Shown here: piece by piece, positions 25,060 to 34,600 of the stretch
Numbering within the stretch: position 1 is the first letter of the stretch
Layout: each line of letters begins with the position of its first letter
Assembly (NCBI GenBank): GCA_027451285.1
Contig: DAIDJP010000013.1
Span: 62,001-126,000, forward strand
Direction: 5' to 3'
Length of the DNA stretch: 64,000 nucleotides
Origin: Acidimicrobiaceae bacterium
Lineage (GTDB): Bacteria > Actinomycetota > Acidimicrobiia > Acidimicrobiales > RAAP-2
The notes under the pieces: model-generated
The model's input: the letters and a program-made list of their open reading frames with translations, nothing else
Database searches by the model: none
What the model was told of the DNA's origin: nothing
Made by a program: the position numbers and the translations under genes

Positions 25060-25996
25060 CGGTCTTGCCGCGGCCCAGGAGCTCCTTGGTCGCCCGATCG
25101 ATGTCCGTCTGGTACTTGAGCAGGATGTGCAGGGTCGCGGCCGCGTCCTCGTCGCCGATCTCCTCGCGGCCCAGCAGCACGAGCGTGCGCGCCCAGTCGA
25201 GGGTCTCGGCGACCGAGGGGGCCTTCTTCAGGTCAAGCGTGCGCAGCGAACGCACCACCCGGGCGATCTGCTCGGCCAGCGCGCTCGAGATGCCCGGCAC
25301 CCGCTCGACGATGATGTCGCGCTCGCGCGCCACGTCGGGGTAGCCGACGTAGAGATAGAGGCAGCGACGCTTGAGGGCCTCGGAGAGCTCGCGGGTGTTG
25401 TTCGAGGTGAGAAAGACCATCGGGATCTGGTGGGCCCGCACGGTGCCGAGCTCGGGGATGGACACCTGATACTCGCTCAAGACCTCCAGCAACAGGGCCT
25501 CGGTCTCGAGCTCGACCCGGTCGACCTCGTCGATGAGCAGCACCACGGGGTCGGTCGCCGAGATGGCCTCGAGCAGGGGACGGCGCAGCAGGAACTCCTC
25601 GGCGAAGATGTCCTCTTCGAGGTGCGACCACTCCTCGCCGGTCGCCTCGCCGCGCCCGGCCTGGATGCGCAGCAGCTGCTTGCGGTAGTTCCACTCGTAG
25701 AGGGCCTTGGACTCGTCGAGTCCCTCGTAGCACTGCAGACGGATGAGTCGCGCGCCCGTCGCGTCGGCGACCGCGCGCGCCAGCGCCGTCTTGCCGGTCC
25801 CCGCGGGCCCCTCGACCAGCACCGGCTTGGCCAGGCGGTCGGCGAGGAAGGTCACCGAGGCGATGGCCTCGTCGCTCAGGTATCCCTGGGCGGCCAGACG
25901 GGTGCGCACGTCGTCGGGCGAGGCGAAGTTGGCGGGCGGCACCTGATCGAGCTCGAGGCGCTGGGCCAACTCCTGGCGCGGATCCAGTGACGTCAT
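25052..25996 (-). CDS. MoxR-family AAA+ ATPase (CoxD-like)
   Basis: 314 residues. Walker A GPAGTGKT at 63-70, Walker B VVLLIDEVDR at 151-160, sensor 1 TSNN, and the arginine-finger region ALKRRCLYLYVGYP. The DLRQ-like QCYEGLDESKALYEWNY segment is typical of the CoxD branch. I chose the ATG at 25994-25996 because AAGGACAGG precedes it; it overlaps the proA stop (ATGA). With the next gene it forms a MoxR-VWA chaperone pair. Confidence 0.88.
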   Translation of the reverse strand: MTSLDPRQELAQRLELDQVPPANFASPDDVRTRLAAQGYLSDEAIASVTFLADRLAKPVLVEGPAGTGKTALARAVADATGARLIRLQCYEGLDESKALYEWNYRKQLLRIQAGRGEATGEEWSHLEEDIFAEEFLLRRPLLEAISATDPVVLLIDEVDRVELETEALLLEVLSEYQVSIPELGTVRAHQIPMVFLTSNNTRELSEALKRRCLYLYVGYPDVARERDIIVERVPGISSALAEQIARVVRSLRTLDLKKAPSVAETLDWARTLVLLGREEIGDEDAAATLHILLKYQTDIDRATKELLGRGKTVA

Positions 25997-27225
25997 CGAA
26001 CCTGTCCTTCTCCTCGTACGACCCATTTGAGACAGGTCAGCTCCTTGAGACCCATAGGGCCACGGGCGTGCAACTTCTGGGTGGAGATGCCCACCTCGCC
26101 GCCCAGGCCCAGTTCACCGCCGTCGATGAATCGCGTCGAGGCGTTCACGAGCACGGCCGCGGCGTCTACCCGACGCACCCACTCCTCGGCGCTGGTCGCG
26201 TCGCGGGTGACGATCGCCTCGCTGTGGCCCGTGCCGTAACGCGCGACGTGGCTGATCGCCTCGTCGAGGGACGCCACGACCTTGACCGCGAGCACGAGGT
26301 CGAGGAACTCACGCTCGTAGTCGTCCTCGGTCGCCTCACGGGCCGCCACGCGCCGACGCGTCTCGGCGTCGCCGCGCAGCTCGACCTGGGGGATCGCCTC
26401 GGCCATCGCCGGCAAGAAGGCGTCGGCCACGTCGCGGTGCACGAGAACCGTCTCGGCCGCGTTGCACACGCCGGGCCGCGACGTCTTGGCGTTGGCCACG
26501 ATGGCGACCGCCATCTCGAGGTCGGCCGACGCGTCGACGTAGACGTGGCAGTTGCCGTCGCCGTCGAGCACGTAGGGCACGCGAGCGTGCTCGCGCATCG
26601 CGGCGATCAGGCTCGGGCCGCCGCGCGGAATCAGGCAATCGAGGACGTCGTCGAGCTGCATGAAGGCCACCGCCGCCTCGTGCGAGGAGTCCTCGACCAG
26701 TGCGACGCCATCCTCGGGCAGGCCCGCAGCCGCCAGCGCCTCGTGCCAGAGCCCCACGATGAAGCGGTTGGTCGCCTGGGCCGAGGCCGACCCGCGCAGG
26801 AAGGCCGCGTTGCCGCTACGAACGCACAACCCGGCCACGTCGCTCGTCACGTTGGGCCGGTTCTCGTAGACCACACCGATCACGCCGAGGGGCACGCGCA
26901 CGCGCGACACGTCCAGCCCGTTGGGGCGCACCTGGTGGTCGGTCACCTCGAAGAGCGGGTCGGGGCTCGCGGCGACGTCGCGCAGGGCGCTCGCCATCGA
27001 GGCCACCCGGGCCTCGGTCAGGGTCAGGCGGTCGCGCCCGGCGCCGGAGTCGCGATAGCGCGCGAGCTCCTCGTCGTTAATCGCGAGCAACTCCTCGCGG
27101 CGGTCCTCGAGGGCGCTCGCGACGTCCACGAGCACCCGCTGGCGCGCCTCGTCGCTCGCAGTGGCGAGCACGGCCGCGGCGGCGCGAACGCGCGCTCCCT
27201 GGGCCCGAAGATCGCCACTCGTCAT
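25993..27225 (-). CDS. proA: Glutamate-5-semialdehyde dehydrogenase
   Basis: Second step of proline synthesis, reducing glutamyl-5-phosphate with NADPH. The catalytic Cys is in KTSRPGVCNAAETVLVH; PLGVIGVVYENRPNVTSDVAGLCVRSGNA is the nucleotide-binding region and TSTQKLHARGPMGL-type sequence (GISTQKLHARGPMGL) ends the domain. 410 residues. ATG start, 19 bases after proB, so both enzymes of the proline branch are co-expressed. Confidence 0.96.
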   Translation of the reverse strand: MTSGDLRAQGARVRAAAAVLATASDEARQRVLVDVASALEDRREELLAINDEELARYRDSGAGRDRLTLTEARVASMASALRDVAASPDPLFEVTDHQVRPNGLDVSRVRVPLGVIGVVYENRPNVTSDVAGLCVRSGNAAFLRGSASAQATNRFIVGLWHEALAAAGLPEDGVALVEDSSHEAAVAFMQLDDVLDCLIPRGGPSLIAAMREHARVPYVLDGDGNCHVYVDASADLEMAVAIVANAKTSRPGVCNAAETVLVHRDVADAFLPAMAEAIPQVELRGDAETRRRVAAREATEDDYEREFLDLVLAVKVVASLDEAISHVARYGTGHSEAIVTRDATSAEEWVRRVDAAAVLVNASTRFIDGGELGLGGEVGISTQKLHARGPMGLKELTCLKWVVRGEGQVR

Positions 27226-27244
27226 CTCGTCAGCGTAATGGAGG

Positions 27245-29672
<2,428 letters not shown>

Positions 29673-29742
29673 CTACGGGGCGCCCCTCGCGTCCAGGAAG
29701 GAAGGACGCCCTGCACGACTCTCGCGTCCTCGGCACGCCTCG

Positions 29743-29754
29743 TAGTCTTCTGAC
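29743..29754 (+). promoter_or_regulatory. Probable leaderless promoter of the VOC gene
   Basis: TAGTCT (29743-29748) fits TANNNT and ends six bases before the ATG at 29755; no Shine-Dalgarno. Confidence 0.45.
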
Positions 29755-30195
29755 ATGGAGCAACGCGTGACGCTGATCACGTTGGGGGTCACCGATCTCG
29801 CACGGTCGCGCGCGTTCTACGAGCACCTCGGCTGGCGGGGCCAGGAGGTGGACGAGACGGTCTTCTTCCAGGCCGGCGCTCTGGCCCTCGTGCTCTGGGG
29901 GCGTGACAAGCTGGCGGCCGACGTCGGGGTGGCCGACGCCGGCGACTTCTCGGGCGTCGCGCTGGCGCACAACGTTCGCTCACGCGCCGAGGTCGACGAG
30001 ATCATCGACCTGGCCCGCGAAGCCGGTGCGAACGTCACCCGCGAGCCCGCGGTGACCTTCTATGGCGGGTATGCCGGGTACTTTCGCGACCCCGACGGAC
30101 ACGCCTGGGAGATCGCCCACAACCCGGGCTTCGCCCTGCGCGCCGACGGCTCGCTGGTGTTGCCCGACTTCAGCGCGGGTTCGCAGCCCGCCTGA
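29755..30195 (+). CDS. VOC (glyoxalase/bleomycin-resistance) family protein
   Basis: 146 residues with two beta-alpha-beta-beta-beta modules: ITLGVTDLARSRAFYEHLGWRG at the start and AGYFRDPDGHAWEIAHNPGF near the end, the usual C-terminal metal/ligand motif with Asp-His and Glu. The family covers glyoxalases, dioxygenases and drug-binding proteins; the exact function cannot be assigned. It is a single gene divergent from obgE and convergent with an aminotransferase (one base between stops). Confidence 0.8.
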   Translation: MEQRVTLITLGVTDLARSRAFYEHLGWRGQEVDETVFFQAGALALVLWGRDKLAADVGVADAGDFSGVALAHNVRSRAEVDEIIDLAREAGANVTREPAVTFYGGYAGYFRDPDGHAWEIAHNPGFALRADGSLVLPDFSAGSQPA

Positions 30196-30196
30196 C

Positions 30197-31564
30197 TCAG
30201 TCGCGGGCGACCAGTTCGCCGACGGCCTGTGCGAACATCGCCTGATGGGCGTCGACGTGCTCGCGCGTCGTGGCCGGGCACATGAGGGCCATGTTGTGAA
30301 ACGGCGTGATGAGGATCCCGCGGTTCACGCCGTAGAGGTGGAGGTAGTCCTCGAGCAGCTCGTCGGCGCTGCGCATCGACGCGCCACCGCTGGTGGGGGC
30401 CGGCTTGGCGAAGCGATACTCGCAGCGCGCACCGAGCTGACTGATCGACCAGGCGAGGTCGTGCTCGTCGATGACCGACTGAACCCCCTGGGCGAAGGCG
30501 GTCGCGAGCATCTCCATCGGGCCAAAGACGTCATCGGTAAGGACCTGGCCCAGCACCGCGCGCATCGCGGCCAGGCTCAGCGGGTTGCCCGCCAGGGTCC
30601 CGCCGACCCCGCCGACGTCCACGATGTCCGCGCCGTTCGCCACGGCGGCGTGCACGCGCGCGGCCAGGTCGGCGCTGAGCCCGTAGGCCCCACAGGGCAC
30701 GCCCCCACCGAGGGACTTGCCGATGGTCAGAGCGTCCGGGCGCAGGTTGAAACGCCGCGTGGCCCCACCGGGGCCGGCCGAGAAAGTGTGGGTCTCGTCG
30801 ATGATGAGAAGGGTCCCCGTCTCGTCGCAGACCGCGCGCACGCCTTCAAAGAAGCCGGGCTCGGGCAGCACGATGCCGATGTTGGTCAGGGCCGGCTCGG
30901 TGAGCACGGCCGCCACGTCGCCGTGGGCGAGCTCGCGGCGAAGCCCCTCAAGGTCGTTGAACTCGACCACCCGCGTGGTGGTCGCCGGGTCCACGGCCGC
31001 GCCCACGTTGCCGGGGCGCGACACCGCGCGCCCGTCCTCGGCCACGACGAACGTCTCGTCGACGGTCCCGTGGTAGGAGTAGGAAAAGACCAGGACCTTG
31101 GGCCGACCCGTCACCAGGCGCACGAGTCGCAGTAGCCAGCGATTGGCGTCGGTCGCCGAGAGCGTGAAGGACCACTGGGCGAGCCCGAAACGCCGCGACA
31201 GCTCGGCGGCGACCCATTCGGCGTCCTCGCTGGGCAGCATGGTCGTCACCCCGCCGCGCACGCCGATGCGCTCGTTGACCGCGGCCACCAGGGCCGCGGG
31301 CGAGTGTCCGGCCATCGCGCCGGTGTCACCCAGGGCGAAGTCGATCAGCTCATGGCCGTCGAGGTCGGTGACGAGCGCCCCGTGGGCACTGTCGAATCCC
31401 AGGGGGAACCCCCCGGCCCACTTGTTCATCCAGGTCATCGGAACACGGCCGAAGAGGTGGTTCGACCGCTCGAAGAGGGCGCGCGAGCGCGGGTGCTGGG
31501 CCTCGTAGCGGGCGGCCTCTCGGGCCACCAGGGCCCCTAAACGCTCTCGATCTATGGTCGTCAT
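30197..31564 (-). CDS. Class III aminotransferase, GSA-aminotransferase-like
   Basis: PLP enzyme of 455 residues. Features: DGHELIDFALGDTGAMAGHSP near the N-terminus, YHGTVDE, LIIDETHTFSAGPGG (PLP-binding Asp), and TIGKSLGGGVPCGAYG with the Schiff-base Lys. It resembles glutamate-1-semialdehyde aminomutase, but no haem-biosynthesis genes are adjacent, so the substrate is open (transaminase, known related group in actinobacteria). The ATG at 31562-31564 lies seven bases after TACGAT (31572-31577), with GGAGG in between, so initiation may be leaderless or with a very short leader. Confidence 0.8.
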   Translation of the reverse strand: MTTIDRERLGALVAREAARYEAQHPRSRALFERSNHLFGRVPMTWMNKWAGGFPLGFDSAHGALVTDLDGHELIDFALGDTGAMAGHSPAALVAAVNERIGVRGGVTTMLPSEDAEWVAAELSRRFGLAQWSFTLSATDANRWLLRLVRLVTGRPKVLVFSYSYHGTVDETFVVAEDGRAVSRPGNVGAAVDPATTTRVVEFNDLEGLRRELAHGDVAAVLTEPALTNIGIVLPEPGFFEGVRAVCDETGTLLIIDETHTFSAGPGGATRRFNLRPDALTIGKSLGGGVPCGAYGLSADLAARVHAAVANGADIVDVGGVGGTLAGNPLSLAAMRAVLGQVLTDDVFGPMEMLATAFAQGVQSVIDEHDLAWSISQLGARCEYRFAKPAPTSGGASMRSADELLEDYLHLYGVNRGILITPFHNMALMCPATTREHVDAHQAMFAQAVGELVARD

Positions 31565-31770
31565 AGCCTCCATCGTAGAGAGCCACGGGCCCGTCTCCGA
31601 GATCCCAGGCCGCAAAAGGCCACTATGGTCAGGACTTTTGCGGGAAAATAATCACTCCGTGATGTGAAATTTACCGAGAAATCCCCATTTTCAGCCACTT
31701 TTGCGATAAAGATGGCCTTGGTGTCCGGAAAACTCCCGGGCCGTTTTGACCAAGAGTAAGGAGTCGACCG
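31565..31770. promoter_or_regulatory. AT-richer divergent region between aminotransferase and HU genes
   Basis: About 200 bases noticeably less GC-rich than the surroundings. It contains the aminotransferase -10 TACGAT (minus, 31572-31577), a small palindrome ATCAC-TCC-GTGAT (about 31651-31663) and GATAAAGAT as a possible extended -10 for HU. No reading frame of note. Confidence 0.35.
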
Positions 31771-32046
31771 GTGAACAAGGCCGAGTTGGTAGATGCAATA
31801 GTGGCCGAGAGCGGCGCGACCAAGAACACGGTGGCGGAGGTCCTCAAGGCTTTTGAAGACGTGGTCGTGTCCAACGTGTCCAAGGGCGAAAAGATCGTTC
31901 TGTCGGGCTTCTTGTCCTTTGAGCGCGTCGAGCGCAAGGCCCGCACCGCCCGCAACCCCCAGACGGGTGAGGCGATTCAGGTGAAGGCGTCGCGCGCGCC
32001 CAAGGTTTCGGTGGGTTCGACCTTCAAGAAGGCCGTCAAGGGCTAG
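31771..32046 (+). CDS. hup: HU-family nucleoid protein
   Basis: Histone-like DNA-bending protein of 91 residues: MNKAELVDAIVAESGATK and GFLSFERVERKARTARNPQTGEAIQVKAS, the beta-arm containing the RNPQTG motif, ending FKKAVKG. It lacks the Lys/Ala-rich C-terminal tail found on HU of mycobacteria. GTG start with AAGGAG seven bases upstream. Followed directly by a strong terminator. Confidence 0.96.
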   Translation: MNKAELVDAIVAESGATKNTVAEVLKAFEDVVVSNVSKGEKIVLSGFLSFERVERKARTARNPQTGEAIQVKASRAPKVSVGSTFKKAVKG

Positions 32047-32052
32047 TTCTTT

Positions 32053-32097
32053 CAACAAAAAAACCCCCCGGGCGCAAGCTCGGGGGGTTTTTTGTTG
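32053..32097. terminator. Bidirectional intrinsic terminator (HU / rpmA)
   Basis: CAACAAAAAAACCCCCCG on the left is complementary to CGGGGGGTTTTTTGTTG on the right, with a short GC-rich loop. A-run and T-run on either side give U-tracts in both directions, serving HU from the left and rpmA from the right. Confidence 0.9.
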
Positions 32098-32109
32098 CGA
32101 GAAGCGTCG

Positions 32110-32361
32110 TTAGTCGGTGACGACGTCCACCAGGCGGCGTCCGGCGCGGAAGCCGAACTTCACCTTGCCCTCGGCGAGGGAGAACAGCGTGTCGTCCTTG
32201 CCCAGACCGACGTTGCGGCCCGGGTGAAAGCGCGTGCCGCGCTGGCGCACGATGATGGAGCCGGCCTTCACGGCGGTGCCGTCGAAGGTCTTCACGCCGA
32301 GGCGCTGCGCGTTGGAATCGCGGCCGTTACGGGTTGAACCGCCACCCTTGGTCTTTGACAT
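32110..32361 (-). CDS. rpmA: 50S ribosomal protein L27
   Basis: 83 residues: [43 protein letters not shown] and [14 protein letters not shown], all diagnostic for L27. The N-terminal tail that reaches the peptidyl-transferase centre begins directly with the mature-type SKTKGGG; there is no cleavable Firmicutes-type presequence. Eight bases after rplU. Confidence 0.98.
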   Translation of the reverse strand: MSKTKGGGSTRNGRDSNAQRLGVKTFDGTAVKAGSIIVRQRGTRFHPGRNVGLGKDDTLFSLAEGKVKFGFRAGRRLVDVVTD

Positions 32362-32369
32362 GGACTCCC

Positions 32370-32681
32370 CTAGCCCTTGGGCGAGATCGACGTGATCTCG
32401 ACGGTCGAATAGTGCTGACGGTGGCCCCAGCGCTTGCGCTGGTTGGCCTTGGCCTTGTAGGTCAGGGCCCGGATCTTGGGACCCTTCTCCTCGCCGATGA
32501 TGGTGGCGCTGACCACCGCACCCTTCAGCGCGGGGCCCGCGACGACCTCGTCGCCGTCGACGAGCAGGACGGGTTCAAACTGGATGGCAGAGCCCACCGC
32601 TTCGGAGCGCAGATCCACGCGGACCACCTGGCCCTCGCTGACGCGCTCTTGGGATGTTCCTACTCGGATAACGGCGTACAT
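32370..32681 (-). CDS. rplU: 50S ribosomal protein L21
   Basis: 103 residues: [24 protein letters not shown] at the N-terminus and [30 protein letters not shown] at the C-terminus, the L21 signature. It binds 23S rRNA near L20. A TAGTAT -10-like element at 32691-32696 suggests an additional promoter between rng and rplU; otherwise it is read through from rng. Confidence 0.97.
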   Translation of the reverse strand: MYAVIRVGTSQERVSEGQVVRVDLRSEAVGSAIQFEPVLLVDGDEVVAGPALKGAVVSATIIGEEKGPKIRALTYKAKANQRKRWGHRQHYSTVEITSISPKG

Positions 32682-32716
32682 AGGGTCTCCATACTAGCAA
32701 ATTGACGTAGGCCGGC

Positions 32717-34318
32717 TTACAACCCGGTCGCGACGACGAAACCCCGACCGTCACAGACGCTGCAGACCGTCGACACCGATTCGAGCAGGCCCTCGTTGAC
32801 CCGCTTGCGCGTCATCTCGACCAGTCCCAGCTCGGAGATGTCAAAGACCTGGGTGCGAGTCTTGTCACGACTCAGGGCCTGGCGAAGCGCCGAGGCCACC
32901 GCCTCTCGGTTCGCCTTGGACTCCATGTCGATGAAGTCGATGACGATGATGCCGCCGATGTCGCGCAGGCGCAGCTGGCGGGCCACCTCCTCGGCGGCCT
33001 CGAGGTTGTTGCGAAAGACCGTCTCTTCGAGGTTCGTGGTGCCGACGTTCTTGCCCGTGTTCACGTCGACCACGGTCAGGGCCTCGGTGCGCTCGATGAT
33101 GAGCGATCCCCCCGAGGGCAGGAAGACCTTGCGATCCAGGGCCCGGTGGAGCTGCTCGTGGACGAAGTAGCGCTCGAAGAGGGGCAGGTCCTGGTTGTCG
33201 GGGTCGTAGTACTCGATGCGATCGGCCAGCTCGGGGTTCACGGCAAGGACGTACTCGCGCACCTTGTCATAGAGGTCACGGTCGTCGATGATGACGCCGC
33301 GGTAGTCCTCGTTGAGCTCTTCGCGCAGCACGCGCACCGCCAGGTCGAGGTCCCGGTAGATCAGCCGGGGCTGGTTCGAGCGGGCGACCTCGGCCTCGAT
33401 CGCGGCCCACTTCTCGGCGAGCGAGGCCACGTCGCGCGCGAGGTCTTCGGCGACGACGCCCTCGGCGGCGGTGCGGATGATGATGCCGTGGCGCTCGGGC
33501 TTGACGTCGTCGATGATCTTGCGCAGGCGGCGGCGTTCGCCGTCGGGCAGGCGCTTGGAGATGCCGATCGTCGAGGAGTTAGGCACCAGCACGGCGAAGC
33601 GGCCCGGCAGGGACACTTCCTGGGTCAGTCGCGCCCCCTTGGCGCCGATGGCGTTCTTCGTGACCTGGCAGATGATCGTCTGGCCCGCGCGGATCATCTC
33701 CTCGATACGCCGGTTGCTCGGCGCGGGGCCGTCGACGTCATCGGTGTCAAAGGAGACATCGCCGCGGTAGAGGACGGCGTTCTTCGGGATCCCGATGTCC
33801 ACGAAGGCCAGCTCCATGCCCGGTAGGACGTTCTGGATCCGGCCCACGTAGATGTTCCCGTCGATCTGGTTGGTCTCGTCGGCAGCCTTGGCGACCGTGT
33901 ACTCGACCATCGTGCGACCCTCGAGGGTCGCGATGTGCGTCGCACCTTCGGTGGAGTGCACGCACATGAGGTAGCGGCCCTGGGCCCGGGTCCGGCGCTC
34001 GCCGCCGCGGCGGCGCCGGGTGCGGCCGCGACCAACGGCCTCACCGGCCTCGGGGGCTGACGCCTCCACGGGTGCCTCCACCGGACGGCCGTCGGGGCGC
34101 GGAGCGTTCGATCGTGACTGGCCACTGCGGCCACGGCCGCCGCGACGACGTCGCTGGCCGCTCGAGGGGGCCGGCGAGGACCCCGACGATCCCGCGCCGT
34201 TGCTCGACGCGCCGGGTGCGGGTCGAGTGTCGCCGATTTGTGGGGCGGGTCGAGTGTCGCCGATACGGGGCTTAGACGGTGAGGAAGAGGGGGACGGGGT
34301 GCTGGTGTCGTCGCTCAC
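32717..34318 (-). CDS. rng: Ribonuclease E/G family endoribonuclease
   Basis: Core mRNA-decay and rRNA-processing nuclease, 533 residues. The first 115 residues are a Ser/Pro/Arg-rich disordered extension with two exact IGDTRPAP copies and basic GRG/RRRR patches for RNA contact. Then the RNase H-like/S1 portion (IYVGRIQNVLPGMELAFVDIG; LVPNSSTIGISKRL), the 5'-sensor, DNase I-like catalytic region (ERTEALTVVDVNTGK, IGGIIVIDFIDM with catalytic Asp residues) and the Zn-link CSVC. GTG start preceded by AAGGAG. It lacks the long C-terminal scaffold of proteobacterial RNase E. Confidence 0.93.
   Translation of the reverse strand: MSDDTSTPSPSSSPSKPRIGDTRPAPQIGDTRPAPGASSNGAGSSGSSPAPSSGQRRRRGGRGRSGQSRSNAPRPDGRPVEAPVEASAPEAGEAVGRGRTRRRRGGERRTRAQGRYLMCVHSTEGATHIATLEGRTMVEYTVAKAADETNQIDGNIYVGRIQNVLPGMELAFVDIGIPKNAVLYRGDVSFDTDDVDGPAPSNRRIEEMIRAGQTIICQVTKNAIGAKGARLTQEVSLPGRFAVLVPNSSTIGISKRLPDGERRRLRKIIDDVKPERHGIIIRTAAEGVVAEDLARDVASLAEKWAAIEAEVARSNQPRLIYRDLDLAVRVLREELNEDYRGVIIDDRDLYDKVREYVLAVNPELADRIEYYDPDNQDLPLFERYFVHEQLHRALDRKVFLPSGGSLIIERTEALTVVDVNTGKNVGTTNLEETVFRNNLEAAEEVARQLRLRDIGGIIVIDFIDMESKANREAVASALRQALSRDKTRTQVFDISELGLVEMTRKRVNEGLLESVSTVCSVCDGRGFVVATGL
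34219..34265 (-). repeat. Two 20-bp direct repeats in the rng N-terminal region
   Basis: The 20-base sequence at 34219-34238 recurs exactly at 34246-34265 with a 27-base period, so nine codons are duplicated in frame and give the paired IGDTRPAP segments. Confidence 0.8.
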
Positions 34319-34600
34319 GACGGGAACTCCTTGCGGTCAATGACGCGTGGGCGCTCCGGGCGCGCACGCGATGCGGGGGGTCGCGACGTAGGTCGCAACC
34401 ATCGATGGTGTCGTGGGGAACGAGCGACCGCACCACGGCGAGAATCCAACCCACGGATAGTCGATGGACCAACCCTTGGTGTCTCACGATGCTCTCAGTC
34501 TGGGACCGGGGTGCGTGTGCACGCCAGGTCCGCGGCGTTCTAACGCGCCCCGGCACTCTGCTCGGTGGCGCCCCACGTCCCAAGGATACTCGCCGCGGCC
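34319..34600 (-). promoter_or_regulatory. Long non-coding leader upstream of rng
   Basis: 282 bases between the mrdA stop and the rng start with no convincing gene. Read on the minus strand it holds a TATCCT -10 candidate (34583-34588) and several hairpins: GCGTT/AACGC, GGACC/GGTCC, the palindrome CCATCGATGG, and GCGAC-CTAC-GTCGC. The layout suggests a structured 5' UTR. RNase E of E. coli autoregulates through its 5' UTR (known); the same here is inference. Confidence 0.4.

Noticed and set aside
30197-31564. Assigning the class III aminotransferase as hemL
   Set aside because: The fold is GSA-aminotransferase-like, but no haem genes are adjacent and the sequence fits a broader actinobacterial transaminase group, so the symbol is not given.
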